A stretch of 64,000 nucleotides of DNA from NCBI GenBank assembly GCA_011800155.1, contig JAALGH010000011.1, positions 2,108,001 to 2,172,000 on the forward strand, given 5' to 3'. Positions 10,978 through 21,674 of this stretch are shown here, piece by piece; the first letter of the stretch is position 1; every line of letters starts with the position of its first letter. Source of the DNA: Flammulina velutipes (taxonomy: Eukaryota; Basidiomycota; Agaricomycetes; Agaricales; Physalacriaceae). Position numbers and translations under genes: made by a program. The notes under the pieces are model-generated. The model searched no databases, was not told the DNA's origin, and saw only the letters and a list, made by a program, of their open reading frames with translations.

Positions 10978-11584
10978 TCTGCCTCGACTTCGGGTATGGT
11001 GGTGGTGCGAGAAGACGATTCTGCTGACACGTGCATCGCATGCAAGGCTCGTCTTTTGACCTGACGCCCATTTTCCATGTTAGATCCAGTTGCGCGAGGT
11101 TAAAGACGCCAGGATGTAGGATTAGATGGTTACGGCCGAAGATGCTCAAAAACCATCGACAACGGTCGCCGGGCACGTGAAGATGTAGCATCCATAGCTC
11201 TCGTCGGGTAGGTAGCAGGAACGAGGATGTGGCATCCCAAATCCTCCGGATGAAGGACGTATTGTACTGGTCAATGAGAAGATAGGTGCGTACTATTAGT
11301 ATTAGAGAGGACACATAGACGAAAGGTTTCCAACACACCTATTCCTCCTTCGCCGCATAACGTGTTCCAAGCGCAGAGGATCCCAGTATATGTTGATGAG
11401 CTCAGCTGGGCGATCTCTGGTAATGTATGCGTTGAATGGATCCGCCCCGAATACGGCGTGCGAAAGGACGATTCTGCTGACCACGTGCTCTGAATTTCGT
11501 CTTTCGACCTGAGACTTACAGGTTTCAATACTCCTGTTCGTCGTGTGGTACGGGGATAATTAAGTAGAAAACTGAAGACATCAT
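10978..11584 (-). repeat. Local tandem relic, two diverged copies
   Basis: Minus-strand segments at about 10995-11060 and 11450-11510 share a CACGTG-TCAGCAGAATCGTC-like run and a following CACCA/CACG-rich stretch. The same run occurs on the plus strand at 15470-15520 and 18290-18350. The frame at 11302-11484 contains FGADPFNAYI, which pairs with FEADPFNVFT near 15540. This suggests the remnants of one unknown protein-coding repeat in four places. Confidence 0.4.
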
Positions 11585-11682
11585 GACGCCAGCAGGATTC
11601 GAACCTGCGCCCTCAGAAAGGAACAGATGAACCTCCATTTGGCGGTTCTAATCTGTCGCCGTAACCCCTTGGCTATGGCGTC
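11585..11682 (-). tRNA. tRNA-Ser(AGA) with intron
   Basis: The minus strand folds as a tRNA: acceptor GACGCCA pairs with TGGCGTC; the D arm is GCC...GGC; the anticodon stem ACAGA/TCTGT encloses loop TTAGAA+A with anticodon AGA. A 17-nt intron lies after position 37. A class II variable arm and a T arm GCAGG-TTCGAAT-CCTGC follow. The long variable arm and AGA anticodon identify serine. Confidence 0.9.
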
Positions 11683-11780
11683 GTCCCTGTACACATTTGC
11701 GCCACTTTCATTCGAAAAGCAAAGCAAAGCATATACTTACATTAAACAGCTACACGAACATTACATCCCCATATGATACA

Positions 11781-14276
11781 TCACGACGTCGTATTGATAC
11801 TCGTAGCATTAACATTAACGTTTATATTCGTGCGCCTCCTGCGTCTCCTCCTCGGGAAGAGAGGACCCCTGGGCATGACGCGCTCGTCCAAATCGAGCGC
11901 GACGTTCGCTGCGGCATGCAGCGCCTCGACCCACCCCACGACACCCTCCCGTCCGCCTACCTCGTTACACTGAAGGAGAAACTGTTCGCCTTCCATACGG
12001 ATACGTATGACGTTCCGGCGCTTGATGTAATCGTTCCCCAAGCCGGATTCAGCGTTGGAGAGTCCATAAGACCGGAGGAGGGGCGGGGGAGAGGATTGAG
12101 GTGGGGTGGGCAAAGCAGCGGAGCCTATAGACGTGCGCGGACTTTCGCTCGGGGTGGGAGGCGCGAAGAAGGGGAGGTGGGAATGGTCGCGCACCCATGC
12201 TTCGTTGGGGGGCGTAGCGGTGGGTGGGGCGGAGATGGAGTGGGTGCTGGAGTGACCGCGGCCTGTTATACGCCCTAAGAACGAGCGGGTGTGGGGAGAA
12301 GAGCTCTGCACGCTGGGAGGAGCGTTAGTAGGCGCATGCAGAGAGAGGCGGGATGTGTTACCTAGGCGTAACAGGGACTCGCAGCTCCGTCTGACCCGCC
12401 CCAGAGACTTCACCTGATTTAGGCTCCGCATCGCGCTCTCTGGGCTGTTCGGCTGGGACGTTGGTGGTAGAGACGCGGGTGGTGACAACGGGCACAGTCG
12501 ACGGCGTGCTGACGTCTCCCACACCCACACGCCGTTCCCACCAACTCATATTAACCGGGTCTTGGTACACCCGCAGGACCGTCCCCTCCAGCTCCACGAG
12601 TACGCGTCTCCATTTACGATCGCGCGCCTGGACGCCGGGTGCGGTGAACTCCATCTTGCGCGGCATGGACGAGCGGAGGTAGATGGCGTTGGTGTAGGGC
12701 GGGAGACGTTCGGAGCCATCGCCGGTGTGGGTATATGGATGTGGAGGTGATGTGGAGGGTTCGCGGGGGACTTCTTGGATGGCGTCGTCGTCGTCTTCGG
12801 CGGGCCGCCAGATCGGTGCGAAGGACGGGTAGGGCGGGGGAGGGGAGCCGGGCGCGGTGAATGTGGGGAGGGAACGACGCCGGGAGAGTGTTAATGTGTG
12901 CTCTCGGCGGGGAGGAGGCTGGATGCGTGGAGGAGGCGGATGGGAATAGGGCGTGCGGGGTATAAACGGTGTAGGATGCGGGCTGGAAGGGGTTGGTGGG
13001 AGAGACGGCTCCCTCCGAGTTATAGCGGCATCTCCACTTAGAATATCGACCATACTCCTCGTCGCCTGGCCTTCATACGAAAAATAGTCATGCGGCGTCG
13101 TCGGGGGACTCTCCTCGATCGGGCTCTCCACGAGGTTGTGTTCGACGGCGTCATGGAACCCTTCGTCGTCGTCACTCCCGCTCTCGTCCTCGCTGTGATC
13201 CCCATCCTCCGCGTCGATCGTCCCCTGCCTAGGCAACGCCGGCACAGCCCTCATAGCCCGCGCCTCTCCCCTGCTCAAACTCCCCCTCCTCCCACTCCAG
13301 CTCGCCCCTGATGATGTCGCCGGTCGTCGATGTGCGCTCGCACTTGGTGTCAGCGTGGGAAGGTTGAGGAGGGGCATCGGTGCGTGTGTGATAAAACTCG
13401 GACTGAGCCGTGCGGAGGACGAGTCGAATGCGAATCGGGGGAGTGACCCGAGTCGACGGGGTGCCGTGGCTGGTCGGGGTGTAGTGGGTGGGGTCTTGGT
13501 ATTTATTGCAGGGAGCCCTTCCGTTCGTTTGGAAGGTTCATTAGATGTAGGCGGTAGTCCATCCAGCATGCGCACGATCGTCTCGAGCGATGCTGGAGGC
13601 GGCGTCGTCGGTATAGCTGCTGGAGGCGGCGTCGGTGTCGTTATCGTAGGCGTAGTCTTCGTCGTGATTGGAAATGATGACGGCGGTGCGGTCGTTGTCG
13701 TTGGTGATGACGCTATTGGAAATGATGACGATGACGGTCGCGCGGACGGCGGGGTCGATCCTATCCGGGGTGTACTCGTCGTCGTCGTTCGGGGTGGGGG
13801 TGGGTCACTTGCTCTCTCCCTTTCTGCATTCGTCGTCCGCCCGTCCCGTTCTCCCGGAACGACAGGCCTCGCCGGCAACCCACCCATACTCACCGTACTG
13901 CTACTCCCGTCCCCTTCCCCTTCTTCCCTCGCTATCCCCAGGGACAACATCGGCTGACTCATGAACGCGCTCTTCCCTCTCCCCCCTCCGTTCCGATAAG
14001 GATTCGTATCCACGGACGCTCGTCCGGCTGCAGGAGTGGATGGGGAGTGTTTATGTCTGTGGTGATGTAGCCGCGAGAGGGTTTTTTGTATGAATGATGA
14101 TGACGAAGGCTGTGATTTGATGTCAGTATTGGATGAGAGGGAGGGAGAGGAGGAGGAGGGAAGGGGAAGGGGGAAATGGGCACCTTGGAGGAAGAGGAGG
14201 AAACATCAAGCATGGAGGCTGCACCGTTGAATATACTCCGCGTGCGTCTCTTGTGTTGGGGCGCTTCCGTCGTCAT
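11781..14276 (-). CDS. PH-domain protein with low-complexity N-terminus
   Basis: Three exons, 14276-14184, 14109-12362 and 12312-11781, give 790 residues. Intron 1 is phase 0 (AAG|GTGCCC...CACAG). Intron 2 is phase 2, with CTAAC branch site and CCCAG acceptor. The N-terminus (MTTEAPQHKRRTRS) and a long Ser/Pro/Thr-rich central region are probably disordered. A pleckstrin-homology-like domain starts at about residue 520 (YLRSSMPRKMEF, KWRRVLVELEGTVLRVY). A Ser/Pro-rich insert splits it, and it closes with RIRMEGEQFLLQCN and a helix VVGWVEALHAAANVALDLDER. A split PH domain with a C-terminal Arg run fits known fungal cortical or lipid-binding PH proteins. Membrane phosphoinositide binding is inferred, not shown. 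Two tRNA-Ser genes flank it. Confidence 0.8.
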
Positions 14277-14645
14277 TCTCTTTTCTCTTCTTGTCTCTTA
14301 GCTTCCGTCCCTCTTTTGTTTGGAGGGGATCTTCCACATACGTTCGTGGGATGGAGACGGAGGAGATAGAGACGAAGCGGTGATGGAGGGAGGAAGCAGA
14401 GGAAATTCGGTTATGACAAATGCGATCCGGCTAATTTAGCGCGCGTCATGATGGCTTCCCCGGCGATCTGCACGCGGCTTGGTGGGTGTACACGATGAGA
14501 ATAGATAGAAGGGAGGGGGAGACAACGAGAGAGTTCGATGGATGGATTGACTTTGAAGCACGGGAGAGGGATCGACTCTGATGCAAGGGGGAACGCGGAG
14601 GAAGGAACGTAGAGAAAGAATGAAGGAGGGATGCGGGAATGAGAA

Positions 14646-14747
14646 GGCGCTATAGCCAAGTGGTTACGGCGACAGATTAGAATATCCCACTGAACCCAGA
14701 TTGATCTGTTCCTCTTTGAGGACGCAGGTTCAAATCCTGCTGGCGTC
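14646..14747 (+). tRNA. tRNA-Ser(AGA) with intron, second copy
   Basis: Acceptor GGCGCTA pairs with TGGCGTC through two G-U wobbles. The anticodon stem ACAGA/TCTGT, loop and AGA anticodon match the copy at 11585-11682. The 21-nt intron differs in sequence and length. The T arm is GCAGG-TTCAAAT-CCTGC. The wobbles are acceptable, but this copy is less canonical and may be weaker. Confidence 0.85.
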
Positions 14748-15459
14748 GGTGGCGGCCGTTCGCAACGTTTTCTCCATTCTCTGCACGACTAAGCGCACGC
14801 TATCCTTTACACATCAGCTATGCTCGTGGTGGTAGGTTGCGGTTGAGCACTTTCCGGCTGTCGATGGTTCGTTGCGAAGTTGCAACGTCGGAAGATGATT
14901 CTTGTTCAAGTTGTCGGATGGTTAAGAGATGGTTTCAATTGCTTTATTAGTCTCTGAGTACAAACGATGGGTATGTGTATACTCGGACGCGTAAAAAAAC
15001 ACCAATACGCGTACGGGAGATGAGAAATGTGGACTGTTGCTTGCAGGGTTTGGACTTGGGGGTCCGATTGAACTTTCAATGGATGTGTATCCTGACAGCG
15101 TCGTTCTAACAATTTAACGAGGACCCAGAATGATTGTTTTGCTTTATCTCAATGGCTTCCAGGGAGGATGGGAGTTCTGTTTCCCGTGCAAATCATCGAC
15201 CACAAAGCAGTATTTTCTCACATTGTATCGTAGACGATCCATCTGAGGGCGTTTCTCTGCATGTATTAGTATTTATCCTGATTTCTTCTTCCGCCATAGA
15301 TGTGGTACCCTCCAATTGTACATCTACGACCTCCATTTGTGATTGTGAGGGTCTATGGCTATATGGCCTGTTCATCTCTTTCCCGAATCTGAGTAGATTG
15401 AGCACGCGTCGTTCACAGGGTGTGTATTCGTGTCAAAGGACATTGAGAATTCGGTGCTG
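14748..15459 (+). repeat. BTB 3'-end fragment and flank
   Basis: Bases 15005-15120 repeat the last exon of the BTB gene and its 3' flank (ACGGGAGATGAGAAATGTGG, then GCAGGGTTTGGACTTGGG; compare 4478-4610). The BTB domain itself is absent. Homology continues weakly to about 15300. Elsewhere in the interval no gene is supported. Confidence 0.5.
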
Positions 15460-17200
15460 ATCGGGAGCACGTGGATACGTCTGTCAGCAGAATCTGAATC
15501 GTCCTTTTGTACCACCACCATGGCCATATTTCGAAGCGGATCCATTCAACGTGTTCACAAGACTGCAATCGCATAAAGTGCATCAGAGCTTATGCTGGGA
15601 GGCTCTGTGTTTGAAAAGTACTGCGTATAATCACGTGTGTTGTCAAAGGAGGGAAAGGTGCGTTGCATCCCCTTCGTCGTCGTCGTCTTCTAACATGATA
15701 GCCACGCGTACGCGGCCCTCTGCATCGACCTGTATTACGGAGCACTCTTGTCGGTCCTTATCAACCTAGACCCCTCCTTGACCGTACCCGCTATTCGAGC
15801 CTTTCAATAGACGCCTCTTCCTCCGTTCTGAGCTCCTTCACCGGTGCCTCATTCTTCGCGCCTCTTCCCAATCTCGGATGGTTACATCATCGACGTCTTC
15901 GTCATTCATCTTCGACGCTCACCTCGTAATCGGGGTCACAGCCGACGGAAAGCCCTTCACGTATGTATGGGATGGCGAGCAGCCTTTGGTGCAGAATAAG
16001 ACGACGACGAAAGGCATTGGAGGCGAAGGACATGTGGCAGGTAGGATAGTAGCGTCGGAGGCGACTGCTACCTTGATGTTCGATTTGGGCGAGTGACCTT
16101 ACTCGTACGCTATCCTTCAGGTCTGTTTAGCAAAGGCTTGGAGAAGCGGGGGCGTCGTTGGCTTGGGACTCTGCCGATCCCTTACCTACGCCATTTTGCG
16201 ATGTCGTAAACACACAGGAATACAGCTAGATCGTCGACTCTACTTTGGCGGTGGGAATGGGACTCGAGTTAACTTCTGACGATCACTTCTGCATCCGCCA
16301 ACATCCATGGACGATTTTGATTTCGACTGCGTGACTCCCCCCCAATTTGTTCTTCGAAATGGCTGTGTAGAGGGACTCTTGAAATGCCAAATATCTAGAG
16401 CTGTAAGTGAGTATTCAAATACATAGCCTGAGGGGCATGAAAAGACTGACGGAAAGATGCTCAGAGTCGCATGCGCGTCAGTCCTTGAAGCGAGCATAAC
16501 TCTTGGTACCCCGAAGGTCGAGCGTGAAATAAACGACTGATTCTCCGCCTACAGACTTGATTTGCTGTCCCTTGAAAACCGATATCTTTCACGGTTAGGA
16601 ACCTGACTCAATACAACACAATCGCTGCTCCTCTGAACGTCCCTCTGGGCCCACTTGGATACATGACTGTTCTGTCTGCTTGATCTTTGCGGGCGTCGTG
16701 CATTCTGCCTCGACGATTAGCCGGCGCTTGTCTTACTGCCTGACCGTCCATAGCGTAGGCGGGATGAGGTGGAGGGGGTCACGACAACATGGAAGAGATA
16801 CTAACGGTTACTTCGGAGAAGGTTTCGGAACCGTCGAGGTAGGAACTCAAAGATGTCGACGTAGGAGAAGGAAAGTCCCGCGGTCGGAATACACCAACAA
16901 CGTGGGGAGTAGTTTCCGCCCACTCTCTAGCGACAGGTCATGTATGCCTTCATGCATGCTCTCATAAAGGTCTGAGAAAGCTTTTCCTCAGGTTATGGTT
17001 GTTCGCTAGCATGTCTCCCTCAGATGCAAATGAAGTGCTTTCGACAGAGAAACGGACATTACGTCGTTAGAGGTTCAAACTTCCCACGGTATCCTCACCG
17101 TGGATCATCACTATCGAAACCATCACGACCAACTCTACCATGATACTGTAGGAGCTGACCAATAGGCGATTAATTAATAATGAACTATAAATTAGACCCC
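15460..17200 (+). repeat. Segmental unit 1 (upstream of SSP4)
   Basis: This stretch is collinear with 18285-20330. Matching landmarks: GGGAGCACGTGGATACG at 15466 with GGAGCACGTGATTGAG at 18294; CATCTTCGACGCTCACCTCG at 15907 with a near match at 18857; GGCGAAGGACATGTGGCAGG at 16024 with a diverged match near 19048; the relic X block at 16240-16500; and the TTTCACGGTTAGGAACCTGA block at 16588. Open frames are short and disagree between units, so no gene is called. Confidence 0.55.
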
Positions 17201-17244
17201 AATTGCTGTGAAGGACGACGTAACAGTTTGGACTTGCCATCGCA

Positions 17245-17712
17245 ATGACCACTATCGCAACGGTGACTATCTCAGCGAACGAGCAACGATCGAGAGATTA
17301 CCAACTTTCTGAGCGCCAGGGACCAGGTGGTATTACTAGGCATCTCAAGCTCAATGGATATGATTCAGAAGGTCGAATGAGGGAATTCGATGAAGTTATA
17401 CTCGAACCGGTACAAGGCGAGGCCGATACGTTTATCGTTGTTGGTGACTGGCTGGGGACTCGTGCTCGAGCTAAGACGACAGAATCATCAAAGGTTTATG
17501 CAGACTTGGTAAATGAGGGACTCGGAGTGCGTAACAGTTTGGTCTGGTAGCGTCAACTGATGGATGTTGTATAGTCTTCCAATCTTCTTGCGTATGGCCA
17601 GGACGGCGCTGTATCTGTGGGCAGGACAACAAAGTACTACATTATTTATAAAGATGACAAGGAACGTGATGATTCTGATGACGGGTCGGACGTCACTGAA
17701 AAGGGAAGATAG
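17245..17712 (+). pseudogene. SSP4: leaderless SSP copy, 5'-truncated
   Basis: Exons 2 and 3 of an SSP gene survive (about 17303-17526 and 17575-17712): LSERQGPGG, VILEPVQGEAD, VVGDWLG, then LLAYGQDG, YYIIYKDD and an acidic tail ending KGR. TATA box, promoter dyad, signal-peptide exon and intron 1 are missing. The upstream flank (17190-17300, matching 20280-20375) runs straight into exon 2 at about 17300-17306. Relative to SSP5 about 260 bp were lost. A frame from ATG 17245 stays open across the splice (139 residues) but has no signal peptide. It is either dead or makes a cytosolic product; I favour dead. Confidence 0.7.
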
Positions 17713-18284
17713 AGTTGTATTAGGTATACATAGATTAAGTACACAACCTAGCTACTGGGTGACTTTCCATAACATTTGAATAGATAGTTTCATTTCCCAG
17801 ACGCATAGTAACGACTCAGAATGAAAGGTAGCCGCGTCGGGCCGCTCTCGATGGCAAGGTAAGAGTGTTCCTTGAGCAGTATTCTACCCTTGGAGATTTT
17901 AAGTCTGCAAGGAGGGTAAGCCCCCGTCATTCAGATTCAAAACTAGCAAACTACTTCTTTGCGGAGCGGTCTTAACATTTTGAACACATTGTGAAAGGAT
18001 TTAACATGTTCTATGAAGCCCTTTGACTCGATTCAAAGCTCAAAAGTCGCCGTCATAACTCGACTTGCCCCAGAGTCCCGCCGTATCGAATATGTGGCAG
18101 GCAAGATATGCGCTCGTCCATGCGAAAGGCCTGAGACTGAACGTTCATTCGGAAAACTCGCCGCGTTGCGGAGGATCGCCATTCTAGATGAAGCTCCTTT
18201 CACACATATCGACATGAGCACACAAGAACATGAACGCTAGCATTCAAAACGACGAACTATCTAGTATGGCACGGCGACCGAATT
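17713..18284. other. Between segmental units, no gene
   Basis: The 75-codon frame at 18013-18240 has no motif or paralogue here. Nothing else is supportable. Confidence 0.3.
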
Positions 18285-20400
18285 CGGCTGATCGGAGCAC
18301 GTGATTGAGTGTGTCAGCAGAATCTTGGCGGAATCGTACTTTGATTTCGCACCACCATGACCGTCGGATTCGAGGCGGTTTCATTCAACACATTCCCGCG
18401 ACCGCGCAGCTTAGCTCGTTGCACTATCGGGAACCTATGCGCCTGAGACGCGGCATACGTCTCTGTATGTGATTCCACCGCGCGTAGTTGAAAAAGGAAT
18501 AGGTACGTCGAAATCCCTTCGTCTTCGTGTCCTATCTGTCTAACAGGACTTATAGATATGTATTTACCCCGCATTGGCCCATAGCTGTATCAAGGAACAC
18601 TTTTACCCCATCATTTGGCACGCTTCAGTCTCGTTCCTCCCAATGCTACTCGATACTGTATACTTAGCTCTCTCCCCGACGAGTACCTTCTGCAAGACTA
18701 GATTTCTTCAGGACCGTACTCGCCCTCGCACGAGGCACCTCTCCCTCTTTGGCGATGATCCTGAGCACCTTCATCCGTACCCTATCCTTTGCGTCTCCTG
18801 GCCAGACGTGCGCGTAGAATCTTGCTCCATGTATACGTCATTCAAGTCTCCACGTTCATCTTCTACGCTCATCTCGCCTCCGCTCGTCATCAGCATCATT
18901 GATTACACGACGTCAGGCTCATCTAGCCTCGTCAACAACCCGGAATCGGGTCTCTTCAATGGGTGACAACCGCCGGGATGTGGCAAACAGCTTTTCCTTG
19001 CTGCTCGATGAGATGCCTAAAAAGGACTCCGAAGACACGGCGAGGGGAGAAGGCATATCGCAGGATGTGGCCGGTTGGGTAGTAGGGTTAGAGGCAGCTG
19101 CTAACCTGACAGTTTGGGCGAGACGTCCTACTTGTACACTATCTTCCCGGCCTGTATCGCGGGGTCTTGTGGATACGGAACGTCGTTCAGCTTGCGACTC
19201 CGGCAATACCTTGCATGCACACTAAGACTTTGATTCTATATCATCGGGACTCATTTGATAGGCTCGAATCCAGCTCGATTGTCGACTTTATCTTTGACCC
19301 TCTAGCAGATAGTCAAAACAACGAGTTCATTATCGACGATAACTTCTGCATTGGCTGCCAGTGATATTTGATAACATCCATAGTGAGCACCCGAAATAAT
19401 CAAATTGCACGAACATTGACAGAACACTCAGCGTCCGTTTTCGATAAATCATCGTAATGGCTATAGCTTCGAGTACGGTCGACTATTCCACCAGTGTACA
19501 TCCATCGTCGACTAGCCGTGGCTCTCGATTCATACGGTCTTGGACGAATAGGCCATTGTGGATAATTTCGATTTCGACAATCCCCACGCCTGGAACCTCA
19601 CATACAAGTCCTAGAGCTATAGGTGAGTGTTTACTTCCGTTCGAGCCGGAAAATACTGACACAACGTTACCTAAAGTCGCATGCGCTTCTTGTGCGCTTC
19701 AGTGACAGGTACGACTGCGGCATCGCTAATGCCAAATAAACGACTTATTCTTCGCCTATCAACGTAAACGAGTAGCAATGCACTGTAAATTTGCGAATTG
19801 ACACCTTTCACGATGGTTATAACTCAATCCAACATCTTGACAGTTGCTCCTCCTCTGAATCTCCCTTTCCCGGCGAATGCTCTGATACGGGACTGTTCAA
19901 TCTACTCAATATTTGTAGGCACCGCAATCTGCCTTGACATTCAGGCGACGCTTGCGACCCCGACCGTATCGTAGCGTGTTCGATCGTTGGCTGGAGACGT
20001 CGCGATTCTTGTAGAGATCCTGCGGCTTATTCCGAAGGACAGACAATTAGCGTCTGTTCAAAGCCCTGTATGGTGCGCTGAACCGTCAGCGGGAGGTTCA
20101 TGTCGTAGGGTCGGAAGTACGTTCGTCGATGGAAAGAGAAACGGACATTACGTACTTAAAGGTTCAAACTTCGCACGGTATCTTCACACAATCGAAATCG
20201 CCACGGGCCTAACCACCCACATTGCTATGAAAGGAGATGGCCGATGTATGATTATTGGGTTGGACATTGGACCCCCAATGCTGTGGAGGACGACGCAACA
20301 GCTTGGACTTGCCATCGCAATGACGACTATCGCAACGGCGATTATCTCGACGTCGATCGAGCAATTACCAACTTCCCTTGCGTCGATCGCCAACTAACAT
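18285..20400 (+). repeat. Segmental unit 2 (upstream of SSP5)
   Basis: Collinear with unit 1 (15460-17200). It holds relic X copy at 19300-19700 and the SSP upstream flank at 20110-20400, including GAAACGGACATTACGTACTT near 20139. Spacing of landmarks is close to unit 1 with scattered indels. Confidence 0.55.
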
Positions 20401-20476
20401 AGCATCTGTGGCTATGAGGTGACGATATCGTTTGTATAAGAGGAATCGGGATCGATGAGATATCATTCCAAAGCAT

Positions 20477-20491
20477 ATACGCAGGCCGTAC
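20477..20491 (+). promoter_or_regulatory. SSP core-promoter dyad, SSP5
   Basis: ATACGCAGGCCGTAC; TATAAG starts at 20435 (42 bp upstream) and the ATG is 11 nt downstream. Confidence 0.85.
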
Positions 20492-20502
20492 AATATTTCA
20501 TC

Positions 20503-21063
20503 ATGCTCTTCTCAACTTTATTCGAACTCCTTAGCGTAGTCGCATTCTTTGTACCGGTATTGCTTGTTGGTGCTAGGTATGGAGCTCCTTGATCTCGTCT
20601 GCCGGGTTGCTAACATTCTCGTATAGTCCACATTCCCTATCTGAGCGCACGGGAACGCAACCGGACACGTATCGGCATCTCGAGCTTGTTGGTTATGCTG
20701 GATCAGATAGCGCAATGAAAAAGTTCCCTGAAGTCATGCTTCAGCCGAAAACAGGAGACGCCAATATATTTATCGTTGTCGATGGTTGGATGGGGGCGCC
20801 TGCGAAAGCAGTAGCGTTCGACAAATACAGCGAATATTATCAACAAACGAAGGTGCGTGACGGCCTGCGGACGGCGTCAACTGAGTCTTGACTGACATGG
20901 CGTGGTATAGCTCGGTGGCTTCCTTGCACGTGGCCATGACGGCGAGGCCCTTAATAGGGAGACGACTGGGAGACCAGTGTACTATATCATTTATCCAACT
21001 GACGAGGGGAACAGCGATTCTGATGGGTCGGATGAGACTATAAAGGCTAGTAAGGGCGGCTAG
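20503..21063 (+). CDS. SSP5: small secreted protein, single module
   Basis: Exons 20503-20576, 20627-20852 and 20911-21063 encode 150 residues. The signal-peptide exon (MLFSTLFELLS...LLVGA) is 74 nt. The mature start is SPHSLSERTGT. Exon 2 has HLELVGYAG, EVMLQPKTGDAN and the VDGWMGAPAKA form of the GW motif. Exon 3 has FLARGHDGE, YYIIYPTDE and the tail SDSDGSDETIKASKGG, a few residues longer than in SSP1-3. No cysteine is present in the mature part. It is the intact counterpart of truncated SSP4. Function unknown. Confidence 0.8.
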
Positions 21064-21650
21064 ATCTGCTTTGTGTCAGTTTACTCGTTGCATTTGGTAT
21101 ACATAGATGTAATCTTCAATTGCAGCTCTTGCACCCGTGTATTCCCTCATACAATTTGAACTTGATTTGCTTGTATCCTTCCGCTGCTGTTAAGTAATTG
21201 TGGCGCATGATAGTGAGATGGGTTGATACATATAATTCATTACCTGTACAACATCTAACTGACAGAATATAGATTGCACACTTATTGTTTTGGTAATCCT
21301 TAGAAATTGAGATGTTCCATAGGTGTGCTGCCGGTATCCATCATTCTGCCATCCCCGTGGTAAATAATTAGTACTCACTCGAGCTGCTAGTTCGGATGCT
21401 ATACAACTTTGTTGGTGTGAGTTTTGGAAATCGGACTTGCCATCACGACGGTGACTATCTCAACGATCCAACCGTCTCAACGTCAACAGACCGCCCGGCG
21501 ATGTCGATCATTGAGCAGAATGGCGGTGTCGATGACAATTATCTATGGCCTATCGGTTGATCATTGTCCAACACTGCCCTTGCGGTGATGGCTTCAAGAA
21601 ACCTCAGACATAAAAGCGACGAGGATCCAGGCAGACTCTTTACCTAACGT
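21064..21650. other. SSP6 upstream flank
   Basis: The part from about 21425 (GACTTGCCATCACGACGGTG, TCAACGATCCAACCGTCTCA) is shared with 23890-24060 upstream of SSP7 and more weakly with 25305-25440 upstream of SSP8. No gene is supported. Confidence 0.45.
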
Positions 21651-21651
21651 C

Positions 21652-21666
21652 ATACGCAGGCCGTAT
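21652..21666 (+). promoter_or_regulatory. SSP core-promoter dyad, SSP6
   Basis: ATACGCAGGCCGTAT, a perfect 5-bp inverted repeat with 5-bp spacer. ATAAAAG at 21610 is about 42 bp upstream; the ATG is 8 nt downstream. Confidence 0.85.
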
Positions 21667-21674
21667 ACTTCCCA

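Noticed and set aside
11697..12278. 193-codon plus-strand frame
   Set aside because: Lies antisense to the PH-domain gene and is explained by its biased composition.
13355..13957. 200-codon plus-strand frame rich in Gly and Val
   Set aside because: Antisense shadow of the Ser/Pro/Thr-rich part of the PH-domain gene.
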